Assembly: GCF_963675165.1 (NCBI RefSeq)
Contig: NC_087391.1
Location: 3,267,646-3,331,645 of the forward strand
Length of the DNA: 64,000 nucleotides
Direction of reading: 5' to 3'
Source of the DNA: Halichondria panicea
Taxonomy: Eukaryota; Porifera; Demospongiae; Suberitida; Halichondriidae
A model generated the notes under the pieces. The model was not told where the DNA came from, did not search any database, and saw nothing but the letters and a program-made list of their open reading frames with translations. Each line of letters starts with the position of its first letter. The first letter of the stretch is position 1. The translations under genes and the position numbers were made by a program. Positions 11,773 through 23,686 of this stretch are shown one piece after another.

Positions 11773-12925
11773 AGTACAATTGCTTGGCCAAAACTGGAAG
11801 ACCACTACCGCGACAGACACCAGGGAAAAGAATTCTCTATTTTCTGCATTTTATTAAAGTCTGACTGTCATTAATTAAAGTCTGACTGCAAACAAATGCA
11901 ATTACTTACCTGGAGAGCACTGATGTATAATCTCAAAATAGTCTGAAAAATGCCATTGTAACTGCCATTATGTTACAATAATTATATATAGTCATAATGA
12001 ATAATGAGGTGCGTACGTGCATACGCTCAGATTCTCAAACTTGATTTTTCCATGGCGTCTTGAAGGATACACCTCCGTCTCATACACCTCCGTCTCATTC
12101 TCAGTCTCATTCTCACTTCAATGACAGGATGTTTGCTGAAAAATTCTCGGCCTATACACATGCCGATAATGGATAATACAAAAAGATACATAATTATGAG
12201 GCAGATCGTTCTATAATTAGGAGTGGTCTATAATTAATAAGTTACATGGCAAAATTAACCCTTTAACCGTCGTGAAGTGAAAATAATGTCTGTAAATTCT
12301 CTATGGGGTCTCCAGAGCAATAATACCAATAGAATACCCATACAACAAGGAATAAAATGGTGCAACATAACAACCACGGTTATTACGCTCACCCGTTTTC
12401 CGCCAGCGGTGAGATAAATTTTTTATGGATCAGCCTGCTTGACTAAGCTTGATTTTCAATATCAATTTGAAGTACAATACGTACATGTATTACTGTATCG
12501 GTGAACGATCTATGAAATTTACAAGCAAGACTGCTAATTCTATTTTAGCTTATACTTACACTTCTAGCTATACTATACTACTTGCCAGAGTCACACAGTG
12601 AGTCATCTTTCACCGTCCTGGTCCATAGCGCTAGCGTCTAGGTCCATGTCATGCGTCCCAGACAGTTCATCAGCGTCTGGCATAAAGCTGGTAGAGGTAT
12701 CCTACTATCCCCTCTGGCACTGTCATCACCAGAGGAGACATCGCCATGCTGTCCTCAAGCACATCGGCACAAGTAAACAGCGGTAAGATGCTAATGAAAT
12801 TTTAACATAGCAATAGACTAAATTGCACGTGATCTCTTCCTCTATATAGTGCAGTCCTGCAAAAACTTCCAAAATCATAACTCAGCATTAATTTTGATCA
12901 CAACTTTACTATGAAACTTGTATTA

Positions 12926-13580
12926 AAATGAATCTCAGGTGCCTTCAATTATTGCTGAATTTGCAAATTATAAGCCCCGCCCACACGGTCGCCATGGTTC
13001 CGCCCACGCGTTCATTACTTCAACGTACCACTCCCTTTTCATTTTGCAGTAATTCAGCTAGTTTAGAGAAGTGACTTAGTCGGCGTTTAAAACACCCTCT
13101 AGTAAAGCTTGCGAGGCAATAGATGACTTCCATAAGCCTTCCTTAGCTGATTTATCCTTGTACTTTGTCAAAAAATTGTTGACCGTGTCCCTGGGAAGCC
13201 TACTATCCAAGATGAGACTGCTACATCAAACAACTTTCTGTTATTTCTCCCTTGCAAAGACCAGGAGGGCTAAGCGCTAGAGTGAGTTGTTAGCTTAGAT
13301 AGAACTAAGTATAATGAGCAGCAGCAATAGCTAGTAGACTTAGTGTTTAAACGCCGATTTTTCAATAGAAAAGTGAAATAGTGCTTGGACAAAACGGACC
13401 ACCCCCACTGATCAATTAGTGGGCGGGGCTTCATTTTAATATTTTCCTACAGAATGGAAGCCAGTGTTTCATTTCATCATAAAAGTTTTACACAGATTAA
13501 TATACACAGTAAACAGCAGCAGGTTGAAGTGCCTCTTATAAATGTCTTTTTTATGTTGGTCCCAGTCCTTAATGCACCTG
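12926..13580. mobile_element. Short DNA transposon, copy 1 (about 650 bp)
   Basis: The sequence from CTTCAATTATTGCTGAA (12945) to GGTCCCAGTCCTTAATGC (about 13558-13575) is nearly identical to 28826-29464. The right terminus is intact, but the left terminus has lost the internal part of the inverted repeat and keeps only ATCTCAGGTGC. Copy 2 shows the full 25-bp ends. A short plus frame, MEASVSFHHKSF at 13454, is present in both copies. Confidence 0.75.
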
Positions 13581-14111
13581 AGATGGTTTGCATTATATAT
13601 GGTTTGCATTATATAACTACTGTGTGCAATAATTGAGTAAGGGGTTCTGGAGTTTTTGAACTGCCCACAAAAATTTACAAAATTTTGTGGCTTATGACTC
13701 ATAATGCGTCATCATTTATGCGTTGCCGTGGTAGCACATAGCGCATTTCACTTCTCCATGTGGTAATATTCAGATGAAATCTTTGCAGCTCCCTTGTAGA
13801 GTTTACAAGCCGGCCTCCTAAGACTAAAAGACAGCGCCATTGTGCTATTGCAAGTGCTGCTGCAGCCAGAAAGCGCTCATCTCACACTCCAACAAGCACC
13901 ACTACAGTGGAAGCTCCTACTTTGCCTGCTACTTGGCCCTACATTCAGTACAATGTCAACCACTGCTCCTGCTTCCTTACTGCTCCTGCTCCTGCTTCCT
14001 TTAGTCCTCTTACAACTATGAATCCACTTGACGTGTCGACTCTGGCTCTGATGATTCATCCGAAGAATCAAGTGATGAAGACGCCAGATCAAAAGACGAA
14101 ATATTGAAATA

Positions 14112-15562
14112 TTGGACGATTTCTGTGATGAGTGGCTCCATGGATTAGATCGAGATACTGAAAAATCACTGGCAATATTTCTGTGTCACACATTTACCAA
14201 ACACATTTACCAAACACTTAGATATGCGATTTACAGAGTCAGCTCAACTTGCTTCAAATGTTATTGGAAGATCGGACAGATCAGTACGGAAATGGCGAAC
14301 AATGGTGATTGAAAAGAAAGGAAAACTTCCCCGGACGAGACAAGGAAAGTATCAAAGAAAAGGTGTGTTATGGAATAATGAAGAACTATGTAAACTTGCT
14401 CGGAAATATGTTACTAACAATTCATCGGTACGGGGAAAACCCAACATGACCACGTACGATTTTTGTCGGTGGGTTAATGAGTATCTTTTCCCTATCTGTT
14501 TCTACTTGCAAAAGATGGTTGCATGCAATGGGATTTGAAGTAATCACACCGCTCGATGGGCATGAGAGGCCGGATGTTGTTGATGACCGCAAAAAGTTTT
14601 TAAATAGCTTGATTTTGTTAATTTGCTAAATGCACCCACTATTCCTCAGCCTCCAACGGCAAACCGACGGGATAAAACTGTCTATTTTTTTCATGATGAA
14701 AGCAGGTTCAATGCCAACGATGATCAAGATTTTAAGTGGGGTTTGAAAGGAGAGAAGATAATGAGAAAGAAGAGTAAGGGTGCGGGTATAATGGTTTCAG
14801 ACTTTATTGACGATAAGAATGGATTTTTGATGCTTAATGACGCTGAATACGAAACTGCCAAGAAGACAAAACTGCCAAGAAGACAAACCCAAACATAAAG
14901 CCATACGCCAGAGAGTTTTTTGGAAAATAAGGAAGGGTATTGGAACCTTTCAAAAATGATGGCGCAAATGGAGAGCTGTTGAAATAGCCGAGATTAAATA
15001 TCCTCGTGAAAATGGTTGGAGATTGTGCTGGGTATTCGACAACAGCAGTGCCATGGAGGAAAACGCATCGCATTGAATCCACGAAACATGAATGCAAAGC
15101 CTGGTGGGAAACAGAAAATCCTTCGAGACACATCCTACAAAGGAAAAGAGCAACGTATGTACTACTTCAAGATCAACGGAGGGCAAAAATCTCTGGATGA
15201 GGGAAACTATATCACAACATGTTGATTTTAAGTTTGAGAAGTCTGAGATCGAAAAGTTTTTGATTAGACGCGAACTTAATCCTATAGAAAGAGTTTGGGC
15301 TCAACTGAAAAGATACACTCGTGCCCACTGTAACTATTCGATACAGTCGCTGCGAAAAAATATACCAGACGCATATGATTCAGTGACGCTAGAAAACATT
15401 CTTAACCATTACAGGAAGGTTAGACATCACATGTTTTGCTACCTGGAAGGAATGGTTCCTGGAAAAGAGCTTGACGACACGTTAAAACGTTACAAAACTG
15501 CTGTCAAATCTCACAGAAGTGAACAGATTACTTCTAACAGATTACTTCTCGCACAATGTTGA
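14112..15562 (+). pseudogene. Frameshifted DDE transposase (IS630/Tc1-mariner-like, DDE_3 type)
   Basis: The pieces run in order across several plus frames. 14112 starts MDDFCDEWLHGLDRDTEKSL. 14224-14538 contains 'SDRSVRKWRTMV', a helix-turn-helix-like region, and 'LARKYVTNNSSVRGKPNMT'. 14623-14898 contains 'VYFFHDESRFNANDDQ' (first catalytic Asp region) and 'KSKGAGIMVSDFID'. 15092-15562 has 'RRELNPIERVWAQLKRYTRA', where the catalytic Glu follows NPI. The arrangement matches a DDE_3 transposase family with many copies in invertebrates and fungi, usually about 400-500 residues. Duplications, for example ACAAAACTGCCAAGAAG near 14866, and several shifts break it. Sequence from 13830 to 14110 reads as a Ser/Asp-rich leader in one frame. 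I see no clear TIRs. Confidence 0.8.
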
Positions 15563-15569
15563 TGCACAG

Positions 15570-17820
15570 GTGTGGACTGGAAGGCTGTTTAGTCAGCTGG
15601 CAGACAGCAAAGCAGGACCAGTGAAGAAAACAGTGTCGATCGATCAGTTTATTGGAGTTGATTAATGACATGACGAAGTCAAAAAGGCCCCACGTTTCGA
15701 TTGTGAGTCAAGCTGCCAATTTTCACAGGTTCTAGACAAGCTGAAGAGTATAGAAAGCTAAAGAGTATAGAGTTCAGTCGCCACTTCTTAAGGTCAAAGG
15801 TCAACTAACATGGTCAACTAACATTTACTATTGCCCAATATTATACTCCACTTACCAATACTCTGATTTGTCATTTATGGCTTCTGCTCCAGTGATTTCT
15901 GAATCTGATTTGTTTCCCATGCACTTTCATCACTTGATTCATAATTTGGAAGTTCAACAAATACAAGAACACATCAATACAGTAATTGTCCAACAGTGTA
16001 GGTAGGTCTGACACCCATTCTGATGTTACCACAGTTGAACAGTTCTTGATCACGCATTTCCTAATGAAAAAATCATGACAGTTAATTATCGCCTACAGTT
16101 AATTATCGCCTTTACACTTGAAATTATTAGGAACCTTGAATACCATCCACTTAGCTGTGCCCACATACTCTCGACTCTCTGCTCGGTATCCATGAATGTA
16201 AGCTATAATGACATACCACATTAGCATGAGAATGGCCTTAGCAGTATCAGTACCATTGTACTGACGTTCTCGGTACCGGTACCACAATCCATCCGAACTT
16301 TAGTAGGGCTGTTGCAACCCATAAAAATAATAAGAAAAAGTCTTAAGATAGCCACCATCTTTCAAATAATATCGTGCAATTACGTCAAGGCAACCCTTAT
16401 CCATATTATTTTTCTGCTGAACCTGGTGAACAGCACAACACATAACATATAAACACTTGTAAGCCATCCACACATCCATGTATTGCAAATCCGAATTGTT
16501 TTAGCTTGTCATAACCGTCTATATGCTTGTACCCTACAAATGCAAACGATTAACATTATGACATGAATTGCTCATGAATTGCTCCTTCTTTGCAGTCTTC
16601 GTGATCTTCGCACCCTAACACCATCTTTGTGCAAAGTACACATACAACCTATTGACCCTTGGTGATTAGGAAATACCTCACCTTCCACATAGTACGGTAC
16701 CCAACAGATTGCATTGATCCTTTCAACTCTTAACAATAACATCGCAATCTACATTATGTACATGTACACAAACATTGTATTGGGGGTATACTGTTGGGGT
16801 CTCCTTGACAGACAGAGACGTTTAAATTGCTTCCTCAACAGTCAGGTAACACTATCATGTCAGTACTTACCACAGAACTTCTTCAATCTCTCTACTATCG
16901 GTCGCCAGCAGCTGATTAACACACTATACATAATTATCAGTAATAATTATTAGCTAACACATCCATCAAGATCTCTTCGCCTACCTTAGCTACTGGCTAC
17001 TGGGTAGTTTGCCTACCTTAGCTACTTGATAGTTCGCCTAACCTACTGGGTAGTTCACCTTTGAACTTTATGTTAATTATAATTAATGCCTACACGTGTA
17101 TAGTAGGTGACTAGCTCGACTACTACCCAGTAGCTAAGGTATCAAGTAGCTAAGATGACCGTAGAAAATGGTACTACTGCAAGATTTGTTCAGATATCAA
17201 GGTGTGACTGGAGAGAAATTTTCTTGAGTTATCCATGAAGAGTTTGATGGAAGGTATATGACCTTGTTTGTGTATAGGTACAACATGCGAGGATCAGCGT
17301 TGTTTTGGATAGATTGAATGACCAAGAGTTATCCAGGAAAACATTGCATCGTTGTTGGTGCAGTCCGCAAAGCTGCTTCTCGATCAGTCCTGAAGACAGA
17401 CGTGCTGCGAAGACAGACGTGCTGCAATGTTTTCGTTCATGGTAGGACTGTTGCAGGTCTTGTAACGAACGGAGAGTCTTTAGAATTATAGCTGTCATGT
17501 CTGACTCCAGGGCAAAATCTTCTTGTTGATTGATGCGCTAAGCATGACTTATACTAGTATTATAGTGTCCACTGATGGATCTATCTCTGCTACCATCCAC
17601 AATCCTCCTGTTCCAATAACTGTGCTACAAGGCTACGTCCAAGCCGTAGCCACCAACTTTAGAGTGGTCAGGTTGTGAAATGAAGTGATCGGCGAAATTT
17701 TTGGTCACGCCCACTTCCGGTATCGTTAGTTACGCCCCTTGTCTACTACTGAGCAAAGCAAACATAATCATGTGCTATCTGGCCTGCTATTTGAAATAGA
17801 ATACTTTCACTGAAAATAAC
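15570..17820. other. Long stretch without recognised gene
   Basis: Only short frames without protein-like conservation. An imperfect inverted repeat at about 16975-17160 is built of CTACCTTAGCTACT / AGTAGCTAAGGTA blocks. Small duplications occur, for example AGTTAATTATCGCCT near 16078 and GAAGACAGACGTGCTGC near 17391-17425. The TACGCCCCTTG/CACGCCCACTTCCGG segment near 17705-17740 resembles the GC-rich blocks inside the hAT-like element at 10.8 kb. Confidence 0.4.
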
Positions 17821-17822
17821 AG

Positions 17823-18297
17823 TCATGTGTCCTCCACATTACACTTACATAATACTAGAATAGGCTTAGGCTTAACATCACACATAACAATTATTACAGT
17901 ACCATGCGGAAAGATTGCAAATGTAGAGTTTAAGTCACACATGTCCTGGTGATAGTGCAGGATCATGAGATGGTTTAGCCTTTCTTGTGTCATTGTGCTT
18001 CTCAAATAAGTCTTAATGCGACGAAGTGCACTAAAAGATCTCTCAGAAGTTGCTGGTAAAATCAGCAACAATAACACTCGTTGGGCAGAAGTCAAGGTAA
18101 GAAGTGCAGCTTTGCTTGAGCAACTGATTGATAGAGTTCACTGAATGAGTTCCGGAAAGGTTGGTATCTCTGCCCCTGCCGCCCCCAGTTCCCGTGAACG
18201 GCTCCCTCGAAAAATTGGCTGCTGCTGCCGCCAGAGAAGCCTCCACATGGTTCTTGAGCTTCTGCTCAAACCCTTCGCATTGGAGCTGATAGGTCAT
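17823..18297 (-). pseudogene. hAT transposase C-terminal (dimerisation) fragment
   Basis: The minus frame from 18095 reads 'LLLILPATSERSFSALRRIK' followed by TYLRSTMTQERLNHLMIL. The 'PATSERSFSxLRRIKTxLRSTM' block is the signature of the hAT C-terminal dimerisation domain in ZMYM-type transposases. The frame at 18297-18043 supplies the preceding residues in another phase. A short tail of about 40 unrelated residues ends at 17823. No N-terminal domain is nearby, so this is a 3' remnant. Confidence 0.75.
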
Positions 18298-18882
18298 CGG
18301 TCATCGTCCTCAGCCAGCTCCCTGGCATCTTTGTTGAGGTCTTTACTACCAGTTTTCTCCTTTCCTTTGACAGGTTCGCTGAGGCATTTCCTAGCAGCCC
18401 GAGAGCTGTTTTCACAGCATTAGCTGACGCCTCAGGTGTGAGGTTTGAAAGTGGGGCTACTGCATCGCTGTCCTTAGTTGGAGGAGGTTTCCTGAGCGAA
18501 TGCAGTCTGAAGACTGCAGCAGTGTTCTCTGACACGTCTTCTGGCTCGTCCCAGTATCGGTAGGACTCATCCTGAAATCATTTGGGCAGATCGCCCATGA
18601 GGTTCCACTCACGATGGGGAGGGCTGGTACTGTAATTCCTCGGTATAGGGTACAGGGTCCAGTGTTCTCCAGGCGAGTGATCTCAAGGACTCTGTCCAGC
18701 TTGTCCTCGGAGCTCTGCTCCACTGTGCCAGGTCTGCTCCAGGTCTGCTCCATTGGATGATCGAGTATGGCGTCGATCTGTTGCTGGTCTATGCCGACGG
18801 AACGGAGGAGCTCTGCTCTTGTTGGGATACTGAGGGATGCGCGACTTTTATAGTGTGAGTACCACGTGGACAACGTGGGCAA
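18266..18882 (-). pseudogene. Retroelement gag-like fragment
   Basis: Two overlapping minus frames (18882-18457 and 18535-18266) appear to be one protein with a shift near 18510. The second part reads 'AVFRLHSLRKPPPTKDSDAV' and 'ALGLLGNASANLSKERRKLV'. The 'ALxLLGNASAxxSxERR' motif is one I associate with gag-like or capsid-like proteins of cnidarian and sponge retroelements. That is recognition by memory, with medium to low certainty. Nothing of pol is adjacent. Confidence 0.4.
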
Positions 18883-19085
18883 GGACGCACTTTCTATTTA
18901 GCTCTAGCTCTATTTAAACGAATGTGTAATCTACAAAAAAGCGGAATTGGAGGAAGTATAATTCACACACACAACACACCGCCCTTGGACTCCCACCTTT
19001 CAAGATGTATCCATCTCAAGTTCTCCCTTAGACATATTTCAGCATTACTGATAACATAGTACAAATCGATACGCTAGGCAACCCC

Positions 19086-19560
19086 ATGACTGCTGAGCTT
19101 TTCATAGGGATCCAAAATTATTGGAGTGGTCTACTGATATCACGCGATTGCGTCCGCCGACTCCAGGCAGCGATCGTTTGGCCAAAGTACTCAACGAGCG
19201 CTGTGAAGTTGCAGGGAAATAAACCAAGGTTTGGTCCTAGCAGACAGCTCCAATGGGTGCTACAAGTGTATACAGGGAGAGAAGCCACACCAGAGGCTCG
19301 TTGAAAGCACCACCACGTCTATTTTGACAACTTTTTCACGTCTGTCAAACTGTTGGAAGACTTGGAGCTTAGGCTTCGGTAAGCATAATTGAGGCAGAAA
19401 GCAGTAACGAATGGGTGGTGGTAGAACTTTATGAAGCCTCGGAGGAACCGACTTCGTGCTGGTGCTGGAGTACGCATAGATGCTAAAATATGCGAGAGTA
19501 CTTCGATCTATTGAGAAGGACGAGTTTGATTTTGCATCGACGGAACGTTGTCCTCTCTGC
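19086..19560 (+). pseudogene. piggyBac-family transposase fragment
   Basis: The plus frame at 19086-19304 ends with 'QLQWVLQVYTGREATPEAR'. In the next frame comes 'HHHVYFDNFFTSVKLLEDLE'. The pairing of a 'LQxYTGRE' strand with 'VYFDNFFTS' is the central catalytic-core signature of piggyBac transposases; the Asp in YFDN is one of the catalytic acids. Both sides decay quickly, and stops interrupt the frame at 19304 and after 19380. Only about 150 codons of a usual 550 or more remain. Confidence 0.75.
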
Positions 19561-19832
19561 TAGAGTCAGCATGCATTTCTACTGTGGTGTGCTATAATTG
19601 ATGTACAGTTGTCAAATTTATTTATTTGTACTCTGTTCAGATATACCTTTCTTGCACAAAAACGAAATATTCAAGATTATTATTTGGATTATTTGGTAAA
19701 GGGTTGTCAGACCTGCTGACCTGCTGAGAATGATAGTGTGCTTTAAATTGCACCTTGTTGCTGAGTAACGGCGGCACACTTTGCTGTAGCTAGTCGATAA
19801 GTAAAATGTATAATACAACTGCACCGCAGGTG

Positions 19833-19975
19833 CTGATGCCTCGGCCAAAGCTACATAACAAAAAGCAGCACATGATAAACAATTCGATCATGATTGTTGT
19901 TAAAAACAAACGATGCAAAAGTTCAAGTCTAAAATTAATGGCTGCATTAGCAGAGCTAGTGTGCAGAGCTAACTA
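19833..19975. repeat. Interspersed repeat, inverted relative to 26.5-26.75 kb
   Basis: CATGATTGTTGTTAAAAACA and TTAATGGCTGCATTAGCAGA here reappear in reverse complement near 26575-26640. So do the flanking GCACATGATA and CTAGTGTGCAGAGCTAAC-like pieces, with gaps. This suggests two copies of a short mobile sequence in opposite orientation. Confidence 0.6.
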
Positions 19976-20481
19976 CTATGCACCGCTGTTTCACAACAAT
20001 GAAAATTCACCACTTAGTTTATCAGGATGTAGTACATGATTATGACATGATTATGACAAGATGATACATTCCACCAAACCACAAACCAGTGGAAGTTGGG
20101 GGCTGTTTTAGAGCATCCCGTTGTGGAGGGGGGGTTCCTAAGTATGTGAAAAATGTGACTGTGTGGAAGTATAGAGCATATGCTTTCCCTAGATCCAGTT
20201 TGATAAAAATTGATCGATCCCAGCACAAGCTGTATTGGTTTGTACAAGTACATCATTGTAGACGTCATGTGAGGTGTCTTTGGCAAAAAAGTACCACTGC
20301 CGGAGAATGTGTTTCGCAAGACTAGTAACCGTTACTATTTGAAAAAAGTGTAAGCTCTTAGGTACCTATTGATAGGCGACTTAAATGGGACAAAATTTTT
20401 GTAAGTGAGTTTTAACTATTTCAAAGCAACACTTTTTAACATGTATTTTCTTGTACACAATCAGGAATCAAATAAATAAAA

Positions 20482-23400
20482 TCAGTTATCGTTCTTCTTT
20501 TGCCTCTTTACAGGTGGAGGTCTGCATGAAATGGTGGATGGTGCTATGTAAACATAGTGCAGTTTCATCATACATCGGAGCCTCTCCACACCATTTGGAA
20601 TGTTGCGATATGTAACTTTTAAATTGTTAAAATAGGCGTGGATCGCCTCAGCCCCTTGCTCTCCCATGAGTCCTATTCCCACCTGCCACTGGTCCAGCCA
20701 ATCAACCACATGCTTCTCTAGCATGTGCATCTTTGGTATGACGGTTGCTTGAGGAAATTGCTCCCGATAAAATGTCATAAAGGTGGAGATGTGAGTACCT
20801 TTGGAGTAAATTTACATGGTACGTTGTCATTTTACACAATTTAAATTTACCTAGGGAAGCAATTTCCTCCTGTGTGATCATATTTGATTATATATATTGT
20901 GACACTTGCTTAGGGTGACACAAAACTTCCGCTGGATCTTCTCAGCACTCGTAACTATGGACGGCTCATAACTGCTTCTCAATGTTCCTCACCTGTAGAG
21001 TGATATTCAAAGTAAGTTTGTTTATAGTTAATAACATACCTGGAGGGTCCGGTTTACGTGATTTCCCACAAACGTGCCACCATAGTACGTTTGTCTCCGA
21101 ACATTGAAGTCTGCATCTAGAGCCTTAACAAAAGGTCCGTCCTCTCTCTTGTACCCTTTTGCTGTTTTCTTGTTAATGATAGTCCACTCAGCATCCTAAT
21201 CCATAATTATGTACATAACTCATCGTCTTAGTTTACGCGTGCGAAGCTTTCTCCTCAAATTCTGAGCGGAGTGCTGTGAGTCGAGGATCGTCTTCCTCCT
21301 CACCTCCTCACCTTCACCAAACACACAGAGCAAGGCCACCAGGTCATTGAGTTGAGCCACTTCTTCGTTTACCCTATACATTTATTTTATTGCTTTATGT
21401 GTTCCATGTAAATTTAATCACCTGTCTAGCTCATCCTTGAGGGCTCTCTCTCTCACAGAGTCACTCACAGAGGTACTCATGAAGTTTGAGTATGAAGGGC
21501 CACCCCTCTCGCGACTATCTTCAAACCATGAGACTGCATTGTCAAGCACATGACTCCATCAATTGGAAGAGCCGGTAAAATATCCCTAAACTGATGTGCA
21601 GGGCAGGCAAACCTGCATTTCCATTTTGGAATAAGGTGGGTGTGAATTAACAATGTAGATCTTACTTGATTCAAAGGGATGCATTTGAAAAAAGGTTCCC
21701 AAACACAATTGTTGAAGCTTTTGACGTTCTTTAGGATCCCTCTGGTGGTCTGTGACCATACTGGCAGTGCTTCTGCTTTGAACAGTAGTGGGCAGGTTCC
21801 TTAGCTGTTCTGATGTTGTCAAGCACCACAAGTGTCAAGCACCACAAGCAACAGTGCCAACCTATTCAGAATTTCACGTAAAGTAAGGTATGCGTATATA
21901 GTTATTCCTTTTACCTGAAGCACCTGACAGCCCATATATGTTACACAGGAACTCACAATCCCCGCTAAGGAATACTTGGATTGTTACAATTATAAAACAT
22001 TCAGTTTTTAATATTCTGCTTAGTACCTCCATGTCTTGCTCTGTAGGCTGTCCACCTCATCTTCGAACCTCTGTAGTGCGATCTTCAGGTTGGTAACGTT
22101 GTCGGGAGCCTCAGATATTAACAGGGGAATTAGGATGCTTATCTCCACCCAACTTGACCCAGAACTTGACCCAGATCTCGTCAGCAGGTATCTTCCCTTC
22201 ATGCCAAGTAAGCCGGTGCACTCTAAAAAGAATAAAATGTTTGCACAGTCTCTTAATTGGTTAATTAAATTGTACCTTCTCTCATCGTCATCATTGGAAT
22301 TAAGAATGTGTTGGATCTTCTCCCAGAGATGTGGTGTATAACACATGGGAACATTCTTAATTTTCACAGTGTGCCGGCCATGCTTGACTGGAAATGTGAA
22401 GGGAACAAGCTGACACTTAAGATTATCTATTCCTATGAGAGAGTTAGCTTCAGCCCGCATCTTCTTCTCAGACGCAGAAGGAAAAATTAAAAGAGGTAAG
22501 TCATATATACATACATAACATATTCACCTTTTTATGATCCGCAGCTTGTTCCTGGGAATCATGAGAACAGACTGGATACCTAAACTTCGGCTGACTGAAA
22601 ACGTAACCTGGAAGCATCAACTTATCCCGATCTTCCTTCCCTGCAGTCTTGACCTCGTTGCTCACCTCCGCTCACTCTCTTCCTGATGTCCTGCAGCTCA
22701 CTACTGCGCCGTCTCAGGGTGGGGTGGTTTGGCTTGCAGTGCCGCTGGACACGCTAGGTGAGCTGACTTGCATCAGCTTGAGAGGCTGCAAAAAATATAT
22801 AATTATAATTATGTCATTATTGTTTTTATTCTCACCCGTCCCCCTGTCTTCACCTCCAGAATGCTGGAGTTGCGCATGCTGCGCTTGATGAGGACAGTTT
22901 TCAGTTTCTTCAAATGGGGACAAGGACAGTTCTTCAGGTCTGCTGAGGGCTGCTGGTTTGAAGTGTGTGCATGCACACTTGCTGTCATGGTGGGCCTTGT
23001 GGTGTTTTAAGCACCCGTGTTTCCTGCACACACTGCACGTGACTCTCAAAATGAGGAGGTTGTATTGAGGAGGTTGTATTGCTTCAAGATCATCAAGGTG
23101 TCCTGATTGGCAACAAGGGCATGATGTCGTCTGAGACTCTTGTAGACACTGGCACAGACAATCTGCACAGACAAGACTACCGCACGTCTTGAGTTCGATA
23201 GGTTTGTGTACTATCTTTTTACAGATAGGACAGTCAAAACAACCTTGTGACGGTAGTACTGTGTCTTGTTCGCAGAAGGAGCTATCAGCTGGATGGCTGA
23301 CTGAAATGAGCCTTTTGCCGGTCTGCCGTTGCCGGTCTGCCAGGTTTGTATTGCTTCTTCGGCCTTCCCACCAACACTTAATGCTCGTACACACGGGGCA

Positions 23401-23686
23401 ATCATCTTCTGTGTGACCAGTCCACGTAGCAATCACCTTTTTGGGGTTGTACACAGTTTACCCTTCTTGTGTGTGTGTGATATATTATGTTGTTGCATGG
23501 GTGGCAGTATGTTTTAGGGTGCATTAAATCCGAGTCATTTGTTACATCTATTCCAAACACCTCCAGGAGGTCGTCGTGCCTGTCAGAGCAGACATATCTC
23601 CGACCTGAGGGACCTTTCTTGTTCTTAAAGAGAGATCCACAAACCCTGCAGTGCCTGCAAAGTGCCTCAAGATGTTCTTGACTCAT
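20482..23686 (-). pseudogene. RAG1 N-terminal-like (N-RAG-TP-type) multi-exon gene, frameshifted
   Basis: A minus-strand gene with several exons. An acceptor CTTCAG precedes ATG at 23686. The first coding block has 'CRVCGSLFKNKKGPSGRRYV' and 'HPKTYCHPCNNIIYHT', paralleling the zinc-binding region of RAG1. The next has a RING finger, FDCPICKKIVHKPIELKTCG-SLVCADCLCQCL-CPCC, then CSVCRKHGCLKHHKAHHDSKC. Later exons read MRAEANSLIGIDNL, RLTWHEGKIPADEIWVK, VCLPALHISLGIFYRLFQL, DGPFVKALDADFNVRRQ-YYGGTFVGNHV, and finally 'PKMHMLEKHVVDWLDQWQVG' with GEQGAEAIHAYFNNL, ending at 20482. GT-AG introns are visible at 21613-21665, 22223-22275 and 22796-22835. The N-RAG-TP mobile elements of molluscs share this RAG1-N organisation (established). 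I see no RAG1 catalytic core. A one-base shift at about 23440, a stop after the 22796 acceptor and a deletion near 22110 suggest decay or sequence error. Confidence 0.7.

Larger units (their letters stand above)
9768..12835. mobile_element. Large inverted-repeat structure (arms about 0.6-0.8 kb)
   Basis: The left arm (9768-10550) is repeated in reverse complement at 12250-12835. Matching landmarks, left then right: ATGCAATTTAGTCTA / TAGACTAAATTGCACGT; the acidic coding segment with CCTAGACGCTAGCGCTATGG inverted near 12630; and GGTTGCTAGG-type sequence near 10465 against the TCTCCAGAGCAATAATACC block near 12310. The inner right boundary carries TTAACCCTTTAACCGTC, reminiscent of a piggyBac end beside TTAA, with a related inverted AAAGGGTTAGGGTTAGG near 10534. 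The spacer contains a probable hAT-type element (10781-11772). Either one long-TIR transposon or two opposed copies of a transposon 5' region would explain it. Confidence 0.6.

Noticed and set aside
20482-23686. Full RAG1 with recombinase core
   Set aside because: Only the N-terminal zinc-binding/RING resemblance is seen; the C-terminal exons do not show the DDE core or RAG2 neighbour.
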